A stretch of DNA of 64,000 nt from Stomoxys calcitrans (GCF_963082655.1 NC_081553.1:209797696-209861695), one strand, 5' to 3'; positions 48,563-60,654 are shown, counted from the stretch's first letter. The notes: generated from the sequence alone by a model not told the origin. Numbers and translations: made by a program.

Positions 48563-50107
48563 TTTTTCGTTTGCGTGGATCGTCAACGTTGGGGGGTCCC
48601 CCAAACAATAAGCCCGGAAAATATATCAGCAACCTGCTCTATTTGCATATTTCTATATATCATTTATTTGAACCCTATATTGCCATTGGCCTCAAAATTG
48701 GATATCAAATTCATTTTCTAATCTCATTTAAACTCCTTATTGCAAAAGTCAGCAAATATGTCCGGTTTGGAGTATTGGCCCCAAAAACTATAAAAACTTA
48801 GTTCCACTCTCTATAAGACCCAAATTGTCTTGGTATACGTCCAATGGGGGATTTGTTATGGTGGTGGGACGTCCGCTAGACAGTTGGCCTCTAATGTTGA
48901 TATCAGATATGTGGTCTACTCCCACATACCTTTAATTTGAGCCCCATATTTCCATAGTCGGCCAACAAGGCCGGCTTGAGGGGGGGGGGATGTTTTGGTG
49001 GATGGGCGACCACTCATTGAGTTGGCCTTGAAAGGATATATCGGTTTCGTGTTCCACTTTAAAACCCCCCTTATTTGATCCTCATATTGTAATAGTCAGA
49101 AAATACTTCCTATTTGGGTGATGTTGTGGGGGTGGCGTGTCCCCATAGACACTTTTCCCGAATATTGATATCAAAGTCGTGCTTTACTCCCAAAGACCTT
49201 TTATTTGAGCCCCATATTGCTATGGTCGTAAATATGGCCCCTTGGGGATGTTTTTGGGGAGAGGCGGCCCCCCAAACACTTGGTCTCATATTTGGATATC
49301 ATATTCCAATTCTACACTCAAATACCTTTTATTTAAGCCCCATATTCCCATGGTCAGTAAATAAGTCCTGTTTGGGGGGTGTTTTGCGAAAGGGGTGGAC
49401 CCCCAGAAACCTGGTCCCACATTTGGATATCAGATTCGTATTCTACTAGCAAAAACCTTTAGTTTGAGTCCCATATTGCCATGATCGGTAAATATGTCTG
49501 ATTTAGGGGTGTTTTGGGGGTTGGGTGGTGTTGTGGGGGTGGGGTGGCCCTATAGACACTTTTCCTGAATATTGATATCAGATTTGTGCTTTACTCGCAA
49601 ATACCTTTAATTTGAGTCCCATATTGCCATGATCGGTAAATATGTCCGATTTAGGGGTGTTTAGGGGCTTGGGGTGGTCCACCAAGCACTTGGTCCGACA
49701 TTTGGATATCAGATACGTTTTCTTATTCTAAATACCTTTCATTTGAGTCCCATATTGTCGTGATTGGTGTATATATATGTTTGGTAGGTTTTAGGGTGGG
49801 GCAGCCCCCCTAGGTAACCCATCCGAAATTTGGATACCAAATTTTTATTTTTAGGGTACTATGTGAGAGCACAGAAAATTTCGCTTAAATCGCACCACCC
49901 ATCTGCGAGATCTGGCGTTTCTGAAAATTAGGGTAAGGGGAAGGGTCCGCCCCCCCCCCTCAAATATCAAAAAGTGTAGTACACTAGTGTTCACCACGGG
50001 GTCATTATGCACCATCTGTGAAAATTTCAAGAAAATCGGTTCACCCGTTTCTGAGTCTATAAGGAACACAGAAACAAACAAACCTACAAACAAACACAAA
50101 TCTATTT
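48563..50107 (+). repeat. Family P element, longest copy
   Basis: About nine units. The 'gagccccatattgcc' box recurs near 49206, 49335, 49465, 49615 and 49744, so units are 129-150 bp. The tail has gagatctggcgtttctgaaa, tcacccgtttctgagtctat and acaaacaaacacaaat. It may continue the terminus at 46032-46070, with the LINE in between. A HINE follows directly. Confidence 0.75.
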
Positions 50108-50980
50108 TTATACCCTCCACCATAGAATGGGGGTATACTAATTCCGTCATTCTGTTTGTAACACCTCGAAATATGCGTCTAATACCCCACAAAGTATATA
50201 TATTCTTGATCGTCATGTCATTTTAAGTCGATCTAGCCATGTCCGTCCGTCCGTCGGCCTGTCTGTCGAAAGCACGGTAACTTTCGAAGGAATAAAGCTA
50301 GCCGCTTGAAATTTTGCACTAATACTTTTTGTTAGTGTAGGTTGGTTGGTATTGTAAATGGGCTAAATCGGCCCATGTTTTGATATAGCTGCCTTATAAA
50401 CCGATCTGGGATCTTGACTTTTTGAGCCCATAGAGCACGCAATTCTCATCCGGTTTGGCTGAAATTTTGCACCAGGTGTTTTGGTATGACTTTCAGTAAC
50501 TGTGCCAAGTATGGCGCAAATCGCTACATAACCTGATATAGCTGCCATATAAACCGATCTGGGATCTTGACTTCTTGAGCCTCTAGAGGGCGCAATTCTC
50601 ATCCGATTTGGCTGAAATTTTGTACAACGGCTTATCTCATGACCTTCAACATACGTGTCTAATATGGTCTGAGTCGATCAATAGCTTGATACATCTTCCA
50701 TATAAACCTATCTCCTGATTTTGCTTCTTGAGCCCCTGCAAGGTGCAATTCTTATCCGAAAGAACTGAAATATTACAAAATGACTTCTACAATAATCAGC
50801 ATGCATTAGTGTTCCGAATCGGATTATAACTTGATATAGCTCCGATAGCATAACAGGTCTTATGCAATATTCTTTGTTTGCCTAAAAAGAGATACAGCGC
50901 ATAAAACTCGACAAATGCGATTCATGGTGGAGGGTATATAAGATTCGGCCCGGCCGAACTAAGCATGCTCTTACTTGTTT
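50108..50980 (+). mobile_element. DINE-1-like HINE, subfamily A, complete
   Basis: Left end ataccctccaccatagaatg, 'tatatattcttgatcgtcat', GTCY block (gtccgtccgtcggcctgtct), three to four core units, ccatagcgcgc-type transition, then tcatggtggagggtatataa, the dyad ttcggcccggccgaa and cttacttgttt. Confidence 0.9.
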
Positions 50981-51289
50981 TAAAGTATTTTTTTTTTTTA
51001 TTTTTAAAAAAAACCTCATCTCCCCCCCAAAAACAGTGATTGTTGCCCCAGTGAAATCGAGTGTTGCTACAAAACATCTCAAATTATTTAAAACTTGTCA
51101 ATGGCAAACAGTTTGAAGTGACCCGCAAATAGTTAAGAACTACTCATGTTCATGCAATTAAACACTGAATCTAGTTGAGTGGCCATGAAAATGCATATTG
51201 TTTGGATCATTTATTTGTTCTTTCACAGCTTAAAACTTGATAAACACTTAATTTGAATTTTAATTTAATAAAAAAAAAATTGTCAGCAA
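50981..51289. other. Non-coding DNA
   Basis: AT-rich spacer between HINE and SINE; nothing recognised. Confidence 0.5.
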
Positions 51290-51415
51290 AGTGGTGTCGA
51301 ACTGCGGCACGCCGTTGGAACTTGGCTATAAAAAGGAGGCACTGACAGCCCTCATTGAAATGTGAGAAGTTTGTCCCTGTTCTCTAATGGAATGCTTATG
51401 GGGAAATTTCCATTT
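51290..51415 (+). mobile_element. tRNA-derived SINE, 5'-truncated
   Basis: Only the 3' half: gtggtgtcgaactgcggcac, ctataaaaaggaggc, tgtgagaagtttgtccctgt and taatggaatgct. The tRNA head is missing. Confidence 0.85.
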
Positions 51416-51539
51416 TACAAGCAAAATCAGTGTAAAGTTATAAGACCAACAACATGAATCCTTTTACGATCGTTTATAATTATGAATTACCATATTAGCC
51501 TTAATACCAAATGTGATTTGGGAAGGGTAACCAAATCGC

Positions 51540-54500
51540 ATTTGCCCTACTTGCTAAGAAAAGGGTATTAAAACTACACTTTACTAAAGAATAGGGTACT
51601 AAAAATACGCTAAGAAAAGGTGTAACAAAACAACTCTTTCTTAGTAAAGGGGTAACAAAACTACCCTTTCTTAGGAAAGGGGTAACAAAACCCTTGCCCT
51701 AGGAGAGGGTACCTACCCTAACTACACCTTTCTAAGAAAAAGTGTAATTAAATTACCCTTTCCCAAGGAAAAGTACCCCTTCCTTAGGAAAAGGGTAATA
51801 AAACAAACCTTTGCTAAGGAAAAGGATACAAAATCTATCCTTTCGGAGGGGAAAGTGTACTAAAATTAACCTTTCTCAGGGAAGGGTACTAAAACTACTC
51901 TATCCTAGAAAAAGGGTACTGAAACTATACTTGCCTAAGAAAATAAATGCTAAAACTACCCTCTCTTAGGGAAAGGGTGCAAAACTAACCTTTCTCAGGG
52001 TAGGATATTAAAACTACACTATCCTAGAAAAAGGGTACTGAGATCGAGTACTAAACGCTACGCTTTCTTAGGAAAAAGGTAGTTTTTGTACCTTTTTCCT
52101 AAGAAAGCGTAGCGTTTGGTACCTTTCTTAAGAAAAAGGGTAATTAAACTACCTCTTCCTAAGAAAAAAGGTAACAACACTATTCTTTAATAGGAAAAAG
52201 GATACTAAATCTACTCTTTCCTAGGAAAAAGGTGCTAAAACTAACCTTTATTAGGAAAAAGGATACTTAAACTAACTTTTCCGAGGAAAAAGGGTACTAA
52301 AACTACCCTCTCCTAGGGAAAAGAGGTAATAAAACTACACTTTACTATACTTAAGTTACCCTTACTTAAATTTCTGTTTTAATGGGGAAAGATTACTTGA
52401 ACTACCCTTTCCAAGGGAAAAGGGAACTAAGATTATATTTTATTCAAGGAAAGGTTGATAAAATTATTTTTTCCTAGGGAAAAGGGTACTTAAATAACCT
52501 ATTCTTGGTGAAAATGGAAATTAAACTTCCCATTTCTAGTGAAAAGGGTACTTAAACTACCTATTCATAGTAAAAAGGGTGGTTAAACTACCTATTCATA
52601 GTGAAAATGGTACTAAAACTATCCTTTCGTAAATAAAAGGGTGCTTTAGCTATGTTTTCCTAGGGTAAAGGGTGCTGAAACTACCATTTTCTACAGAAAA
52701 ATGTACTATAGCTACCCTTTTTTAGCGGCAAGGGTACTGAAACTACCGATCCCTAGGGAAAAGGGTACTAAAACTAACATTTCCTGCGGACAAGGATAAT
52801 AAAACTACTCTTTCCTAGGGGCAAGGGTTCTAAAACTACACTTTCCTAGGGGAGAGTGTAGGAAAAATACCCTTTCCTAGGGGCAAGGGTACTAAAACTA
52901 CCCTTTCCTAGGGGAGAGTATAGTAAAACTACCCTTTGCTAAGAAAAAAGGGTGCTGAAACTACCATTTCCTTGGGGCCATTGTACTAAAACTACCCTTT
53001 CCCAGGGGCAAGGGTACTAAAACTACCCTTTCCAAAGGGACAGGGTACTAAAATTACCCTTTCCTAGGGAAGAGTGTAGTAAAACTACCCTTTCCTACGG
53101 GGCGAGTGTAGTAAAACTATCCTTTGCTAAGAAAAAGGGTACTAAAATACTCTTTTCTGAGGGAGAGTGTAGTAAAACTACCCTTTCCTAGGGACCATTG
53201 TACTAAAACTACCCTTTCCCAGGGGCAAGGGTACTAAAACCACTCTTTCCTAGGGGACAGGGTACTAAAACTACGCTTTCCTAGGGGAGAGTGTATTAAA
53301 CTACCCTTTGCTAAGAAAAAGGGTGCTAAAAATACCATTTCGTAGGGGAGAGTGTACTATAACTACGCTTTCCTAGGGGCAAGAGTACTGCAACTATCCT
53401 TTCCTAGCGGCTAGGATACTTAAACTACCCTTTCCTAGGGGCCGGAATACAAAAACTACCCTTTCGTATGAGAGAGTGTAGTAAAACTGCCCTTTCGTAT
53501 GAGAGAGAGTAGTAAAACTACCCCTTGCTAAGAAAAAGGGTATTAGAACTACCCTTTCCCAGGGGATAGTGCACTAGAACTATCCTTTCCTAGTCGAGAG
53601 TGTACTAGAACTACCTCTTCCTAGGGGATAGTGTACCAAAACTACCCTGCGCTAAGAAAAAGTGTACTAAAACTACCCTTTGTTAAAAAAGGGTACTAAA
53701 ACTACCCTTTCCTAGGAAAAAGTGTACTAAAACTACTCTTCGCTAAGAAAAAGGGTACTGAAACTACCCTTCGCTAAAAAAGGGTACTAAAACTACCCTT
53801 TCCTAGGAAAAGGTGTACTAAAACTACTCTTCGCTAAGATAAAGGGTACTAAAAATACTCTTTCCTAGGGAAAGGATACTAAAACTTCTCTTTCCTAGGA
53901 AAAAGTGTACTAAAACTACTCTTCGCTAAGAAAAAGGGTACTAAAACTACCCTTTCCTAGAGGAGAGTGTACCAAAACTACCCTACGCTAAGAAAAAGGG
54001 TACCAAATCTACCCTTCGCTGAAAACAGGGTACTAAAACTACCCTTTCCTAGGAGAGAGTGTACCAAAACTACCCTACGCTAAGAAAAAGGGTACTAAAA
54101 CTACCCTTCGCTAAAAAAAGGGTACTAAAACTACCCTTTCCTAGGAAAAGGTGTACTAAAACTATTCTTCGCTAAAAAAGGGCACTAAAACTAAAACTAA
54201 CCTTTTTTAGGAAAAGGATACTAAAACTACCCTTTCGAGGGGTATTATAAATACCTTTTCTTTGAGTACTGAAACTACCTTTTCCAGGGGTACTAAAACT
54301 ACCTTTTCTTTGGGTAACAAAGATTATCTTTCTTAGGGTATTAAAACTATACTTTCCTAGGGTACTGAGACTACCCTTTTCTATTTTACTTAAATTACCC
54401 TCGCCTAGAATGCTAAAAATGCCCTTTCCTATGATTTGAAAACTACCTTTTTCTAGGGTACTTAAATAAGCCTCTTCTAGGGTACTTAAACTACCCTTAC

Positions 54501-55299
54501 CTTGGGTACTAAAACTACCCTTCCCTAAGGTACTAAAACTTCCCTTGGCTAGGGTGGCACAACGACCCATTCCAAGGGTTCTAAAACTATCCATTCCTGG
54601 GGTAAGGGGGTAATACTCTTGAATAGAGTAGTATTCAAGAGTATTAAAACTACCCTTTCCCAGGGTGTTAAACTTACCCCTTCCTAGGGTACTTAAACCA
54701 CTCTTCCCTTAACTTGATTAGAGGAAAGTTTCTTTAGGGATAAGAATCTTTCTTTAGGGATAAGAAACTATTTCTTCAAGGAAGGAGTGGTAAAACTACA
54801 TTGTTTTAAGAAAGGGGTACCAAAAGTACCCTTTTTTAAAGAAGAATGGTATGAATACTGTAATTTTCCATGGAAAAATTTTAACTACCTTTCTCTAAGA
54901 AACTGTTTAACTTCCCTTTCTTAATAAAAATGTGTTAAAACTACTTTTTCCCAGGAAAAAGGCATTAAAGCTAAGGAGAGGAGAGGGTATTAAAACTACC
55001 TTTTCCTAGGAAAAAGGGTTCTTAAACTATTCCTTCCTATAGAAAGGGTTATTAAAATATGGTTTCATAAGAAAAGTGATACGAAAACTATTCTATCCTA
55101 GTGACGAGGCTATAAGGGATACATTTTGCGAAATTTTTTTCCTTTTCCTTGAAGGTGTTACGAAAACTTAACCTTTTTAAGGAAAGTTGTTCCAATCCAT
55201 CCATCTATCTATCCATTTTAAAGGTTGGGACCCTTATCTTTGAATACTTTTCGTGAAGAAACGGGTACTTTAATCATAATTTTCGATATATGTTTTCCT
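51540..55299. repeat. Satellite of about 31-bp dyad units, main block
   Basis: Roughly 120 diverged units built on aaagggtactaaaactaccc followed by tttcctagg and a linker of 3-5 bases. Within each unit aagggta pairs with taccctt around a ctaaaac loop, and tttcctagg overlaps a cctagg palindrome, so units can stack as hairpins. The best units lie at about 52.7-54.2 kb; both flanks drift. Inside it is a 35-bp-arm inverted repeat (52047-52123) and a 14-bp-arm one (54612-54645). No protein frame makes sense. Confidence 0.9.
52047..52123. repeat. Inverted repeat inside the satellite
   Basis: Arms at 52053-52081 and 52089-52117 are exact complements (29 bp) with a 7-base loop (gtttttg). Allowing one mispair, the arms extend to about 35 bp. 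Confidence 0.9.
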
Positions 55300-55309
55300 A
55301 AAGGGAAAG

Positions 55310-55597
55310 GTTGCAGACCACCTCAGCGCAGAGGTTAGCATGTCCTCCTATGACGCAGAATGCCTGGGTTCGAATCCTGGCGAGACCTTCAGAAAAAATT
55401 TTCAGCGGTGGTTTTCCCCTCCTAATGCTGGCAACATTTGTAAGGGACTATGCCATGCAAAACTTCTCCCCAAAGAGGTGTCGCACTGCGGCACGCCGTT
55501 CGGACTCATTAAGCTTAAACTTGAATCGGGATGCCCTCATTGATATGTGAGAAGTTTGCCCCTGTTCCTTAGTTCATGGGTGATGTTTGCAATTTGC
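55310..55597 (+). mobile_element. tRNA-derived SINE inserted in the satellite
   Basis: Head with tcagcgcagaggttagca, a perfect B box (GGTTCGAATCC, 55367-55377) and full body. Flanks share aaagggaaag at 55300-55309 and 55598-55607. The satellite is rich in this string, so the duplication is likely but not certain. Confidence 0.9.
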
Positions 55598-55960
55598 AAA
55601 GGGAAAGCTTCTAAACTAATCCTCCTCTTCGGAAAGAGCTAACTTTTCCTTAGCGAAAGGTTACTAAAACTACGTTATCTTAGGGTATAAAACTTAGCCT
55701 GTCTCAAGAATAAAAATTATTCTTTCTTTAGGAAAGGGAAAACTCTAACCTTTCCCCAGGAAAGCGTACTAAAACTAACCTTTCTCAAGGAAATATTACA
55801 AAAATTAACCTTTCCTAAGGACATGTTACAAAAACTACCATTTCTGAAGGACAAATTGCTATAACTTGGCTTTCCCAAGAGAAAGGTTGCCAAAGGAAAA
55901 TGGTACTTAAACTACCCTTTCCTAAGACTACCCTTTACAAAGACATACAATTACATTCTT
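55598..55960. repeat. Satellite of about 31-bp units, right block
   Basis: Degraded units (aaaggttactaaaactacg, aagcgtactaaaactaacc) continue beyond the SINE and fade by about 55.96 kb. This shows that the SINE landed in an existing array. Confidence 0.8.
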
Positions 55961-56162
55961 AGAGGAATAATTATATCATAGGATATTTTCGATGTGAAAT
56001 ATTGGACTATGAAATTATTTCACCGTGTATCTATACCACATGCAACTTTATTTGCCGAAAAATGTTCCCTCGAGACGCCATGACATTATATCACATGCTA
56101 TTATTAAACTTTTATAAAAAACTTCCAAGATCTCAAAATTATGCACATGTTTATCTCAAAAA

Positions 56163-57391
56163 AACAAGTAAAAGCGTGCAAAGTTCGGCCGCGCCGAATC
56201 TTATATACCCTTCACCATGGATCGCATTTGTTGAGTTATTTTGCCGGGGTTTCTTTTTAGGCAAATAAAGGAAAGGAAAGGATAAAAGAAAATAATTGCT
56301 ATGCTATTGAAGCTATATCAAGTTATGGTCCGATTCGGACCATAATGGAATGAATGTCGGTGACCACAGTAGAAGTCATTGTGTAAAATTTCAGCCAGAT
56401 CGAATAAGGATTTCGCCCTTTAGGGGCTCGAAAAGTAAAACAGCGAGATCGTTTTATAGGAGAGCTGTATTAGGACCTGTATAGACCAGTTCAGACCATA
56501 TTTGACACGTATGTTGAAGGGAGAAACCGTTGTACAAAATTTCACCCAAAACAGATAATAATTGCGCCCTATAGAGGCTCAAGAAGTCAAGACCCCTGAT
56601 CGGTTTATATGACAGCTATATCAGGTTATGAACCGATTGGAACCATACTTGGTACAGTTGTTGGAAGTCATGACGAAACACGTCGAGCAAAATTTCAGCT
56701 AAATCGGATAGGAATTGCTCCCTCTAAAAGCTCAAGAAGTCAAGACCCCAGATCGGTTTATATGACAGCTATATCGGGTTATGAACCGATTGGAACCATA
56801 CTTGGTACAGTGGTTGGAAGTCATGACGAAACACCTCATGCAGAATTTCAGCCAAATCGGATAAGAATTACGTCCTCTACTGGCTCAAGAAGTCAAGACC
56901 CCTGATCGGTTTATATGACAGCTATATCAGGTTGTGAACCGATTTTAACCATACTTTGCACAATCGTTAAAAGTCATAACAAAATACCTCGCGCAAAATT
57001 TCAGCCAAATCGGATAAGAATTACGTCCCATAGTGGCTCAAGAAGTCAAGATCCAAGATCGGTTTATATGGCATCTATATAAAAACATGAACCGATATGG
57101 TCCATTTACAATCCCAACTGACCTACACCTATAAAAAGTATTTGTGCAAAATTTCAAGCGGCTATCTTTTCTCCTTCGAAAGTTAGCGTGCTTTCGAGAG
57201 AGAGATGGGCGGACAGACAGACGGGCGGACAGACGGACGGACGGTCAGACGGACAGACATGGTTAGATCGACATGGAAAGTCATGACGATCAAGAATATA
57301 TATACCTTATGGGGTCTGAGACGAATATTTCGAGGAGTTACAAACTGAACGACGAAATTAGTATACCCCCCTGCTATGGTGGAGAGTATAA
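56163..57391 (-). mobile_element. DINE-1-like HINE, subfamily A, near complete
   Basis: In reverse: acaagtaaaagcgtgcaaag, dyad ttcggccgcgccgaa, taccct-ccatggatcgca, core units (cggtttatatgacagctata at 56601, 56754, 56907, 57060; exactly 153 bp), agcggctatcttttctcctt, GTCY block in complement (57208-57260), tcaagaatatatatacctta and the end gctatggtggagagtataaa. Confidence 0.9.
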
Positions 57392-58560
57392 ATAGTTATT
57401 AAAGCAAATTTTTAAGCTTCACATTGTTGATGTTGAGCCATGTGTGTATTTCCATTTTTGTGATGAAGTTTTTCCCAGCCACATGTCTTGCTTAAGCTGT
57501 CTTTACGGTTTCGGCACTAATTTAATTGAGTTGCCTTCCATTTAACCACAAAGGACTGAACCTGCTGCTGATGGTGATGGTGGTCGTCTTGGTAGTGGGG
57601 TGTTTGTTGCTGTTTAATTACTTAATGTTGCTGATAATCTGTCGTGGTGGTGCTGCTGCTGGTGGAAGTGATAATTTTCACGTTCAACATGAGCAGCTGC
57701 TAATTGGCATTCTCTTCATCTTCCTTGTTTATAACTTGGTCGCTGAAATACTTCTAAAAAATTTTTTTTTTTAAATTTCTTTGCTTATGGGATGGCTCTT
57801 GGAGTTTTTGTTTCTCCTTTTTAATGCGGGTGTTGCTTTTGCTGTTGGCTAATCATAGATGATAGTTGAAAGTTGGTGCTGCTGTTGACATTTCTGCTGC
57901 TGCTATTGGTCTTTTTGGTGAGGTTTGTTGTCACACTATTTCTTCGTCCTTCATCCTTGTGCTTTTCGTTGTCATTATAGCTTGGAATTGTTAATTTTTG
58001 CAAATTTGTCTTGGCCAACTGGTGTTGCAAGATGCTGCAAGAAAATCGGCAACTAGGGGAGGATTATTTAAATGTTTCCCAACTTTTGTAGTAGTTGCCA
58101 TGCTGTTAGTCGTACTTGTAGTCGTCGTCGTCACTATCGTTGTTGCTAATTGTTGTTCATAATTCACTTTTATGCAATGTTGCATTCTTTGTTCTTTGTT
58201 TTTGGCCTAATCACTCCCCTTTTACACTACCTTCCTTGGGGTACTAGCTTCCTTTCGCTTGTGCATTTCAAATTGGTGTTGGTTTGGGTGTTTGTGTGCA
58301 TTGAAGGGGGAAGCTTTGCTTGGTTTCCATTTCCGTTTCCGCTTGTTGTGCATTCAAATTTACCGTAATGCATCACTATGGCACAGGAGTCGTCGTATTT
58401 TGCGCCTTCATAGACGTCTCCAATCCGGGGAGGGGAACATTTTTGGACTAGGACAAGATTTTTGCTAAATTTCTATATTTTTATGCCACCTTTATTCTCA
58501 ACCAGCTGAGCCCGGCTAGCTCCGTTGCTCAAAAATTTGTTAATCATATCAAGGATAGCT
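57392..58560. other. Non-coding DNA
   Basis: GCT/GTT-rich text near 57560-57680 and 57820-58140. Frames on both strands are made of these triplets and have no domain. No family recognised. Confidence 0.45.
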
Positions 58561-58584
58561 ACGATTTGATTATCCAATAAGCGG

Positions 58585-58985
58585 TTGGTGATCTGCATCT
58601 GTTTCCAGTGGAGTGGCAGATCTAAGTGTCAGAAGTAGGCTCAGAATGGATTCCAAAGACCCAAGAGCTGCGGTGGTGGCATCAGACCGTAGGTTGTCCG
58701 CCCCTTCTACAGGTGTGGGTGCCTTGGCACCTATAATCGAGAAATATGCTCTATGCGCGATAACTAGTCGTCAGACTAACAGATGAGGAAGTAGCGGATA
58801 ACCCAGAGGAATGCATAGTTCGTCCCCCAGCCTTAAAGTAAAGGTGGTGTTTCCGATTCAGACTCAGACAGCGACAGTGTCAATGAAACCTTTATCGCTG
58901 TCGAGAGATGAGGTCAGCGGGATGGAGGTAGTAGTGAGCGAGTGCTTTACTTAGCTCACAAAAAGACCGAGAAAGCAATCCGGGG
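58585..58985 (+). pseudogene. Possible LINE ORF1-like remnant
   Basis: Frames give RMDSKDPRAAVVASDRRL, LSAPSTGVGALAPIIEKYA, then an acidic Ser/Asp part (FRFRLRQRQCQ in one frame, SDSDSDSVNE in another). Ser/Asp-rich text like this occurs in ORF1 of some fly LINEs. Weak, from composition and position beside a LINE-like tandem block. Confidence 0.35.
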
Positions 58986-59029
58986 CACGACAAAGCAGGC
59001 TGAGGAGTATGCACCGGCAACGCAACGGC

Positions 59030-59990
59030 GAAAGTCCAGGATGCTCTAAGGGATAGAACTAACATTCCAAACACTTCTACCGAAGCTGAAAAGAGAATCA
59101 GGTTTCCTGAAAAACTGAACACTGCTAAAACGCTGAAAAAGAGCTCCCCGCTTTCAAGTATTCTGGGAATACCAAACCAGCCCTCACTCAATGCAAAATG
59201 CAGGATGCTCGTAAGGATAGAACTGATATGCAACCACTTCTACGGAAGGTGGAAAGAGAACAGGTCTACCGATGAGCAGAACACTGCAAAAACCGCTGAA
59301 GAAGAGAAAGAGCTACCCGCTTTCAAGTACTCTGGGAATACCAAACCAGCCCATCCTCAATGGGGACTCCAGACATTATCCTATAGAGGGAGTATCGAAT
59401 GGATGTATCGGCAGCGCAATAAGGTAAAATGCAGGATGCTCGTAGGGATAGAACTGACATTACAACCACTTCTACGGAAGGTGGAAAGAGAACAGGTCTC
59501 CCGAAAAACTGAACACTGCTTAAACGCTGAAAATGAGCTCCCCAAGTTCAAGTACTCTGGGAATACCAAACCAGCCCTTCCTCAATGGGGACTCCAGATA
59601 TAATCCTATAGAGGGAGTATCGAATGGATGTACCGGCAGCGCAATAAGGTAAAATGCAGGATGCTCGTAGGGATAGAACGGACATTACAACGACTTCTAC
59701 GGAAGGTGGAAAGAGAACAGGTCTCCCGATGAGCAGATCACTGCGAAACCGCTAAAGAAGAGGAAGATATCCCCGCTTTCATGTACTCTGGGAATACCAA
59801 GCCAGTCTTCCCTCAATGGGGACTCGAGACACTATCCTATAGAGGGCGTATCTTATTGTTGTACCGGCAGCGCAATTAGACAAAATGCAGAATGCTCGTA
59901 GGGATAGAACTGACATTACAACCACTGCTGAAGAAGAGAATGAGCTCTCCGCTTTCGAATACTCTGGGAAGTCAGCTCTTCCTCAATGGA
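59030..59990 (+). repeat. Tandem repeat, unit about 230 bp, LINE-like
   Basis: The box aggatgctcgtagggataga starts near 59038, 59202, 59433, 59658 and 59889; spacings are 164, 231, 225 and 231 bp. One frame reads ENELPKFKYSGNTKPALPQW in consecutive units, so the unit may descend from coding sequence. The first unit is shorter and the last is truncated. Confidence 0.9.
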
Positions 59991-60015
59991 CACTGCGAAC
60001 CAGGGCTGGGAATAG

Positions 60016-60628
60016 AGCATGAATCTGATATAAAAATTTGGTAAAAAGTGTCTATGGGGTGACCTTACCCTCATAACACCCCCCAAATAGGATGTATTTT
60101 TGATCATTTCAAATAAAAGATATTTTAGAGGTAAACACGAATCTGATATATAATTTCTGGGCCAAGTCACCCATTGGCAGTCCCATCCCCAAAACACCCT
60201 CGTAAATCGGACATATTTGCTGACAATGGAAATATACGGCTCAAATGAAAGATATTTGGGAGTAGAACACGAATCTGATATCAACATTCGGGACCAACTG
60301 TCTAGGGAACGTACCACTCCCATTACAACCCATAAATAGGACGTATTTGCTCACCATGACAATTTGGGGCTCAACGAGAGTGGAGCACGATACCAACCCC
60401 CCCAAACCGGTCTTATTTGTTGACTATTGCAATAAGTGGCTCAAATCAAAGGTATTTGCGATTAGAAAACGAATTTGATATCCTATTTTAGGGTGAAGTG
60501 TTTGGCCCCCTTAAACCAATTCAAGGCTAAATGTTCTTTAATTGTCAAAAATAAATATTCAAAGGATAATTTGGCTCCATAAACTGAAAAAGACGGCACG
60601 GAGGAGCGGGGTCGGCTCAGCTAGTTTA
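60016..60628 (-). repeat. Family P element
   Basis: In reverse: units with ggctcaaatgaaagatattt, runs of C, and at the right the complement of the left terminus (ggggtcggctcagctagttt). The 3' part is missing at the 59.99-kb side. Confidence 0.7.
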
Positions 60629-60654
60629 CAATAAATTAAAATTTTATTATGAAT

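Noticed and set aside
54172..54594. 140-codon minus-strand frame with KGSFSTLGKGSF repeats
   Set aside because: Arises from the 31-bp satellite; neighbouring units shift frame and there is no start context or domain.
51540..55960. CRISPR-like array
   Set aside because: Units are contiguous and diverge gradually, without unique spacers; the window is eukaryotic.
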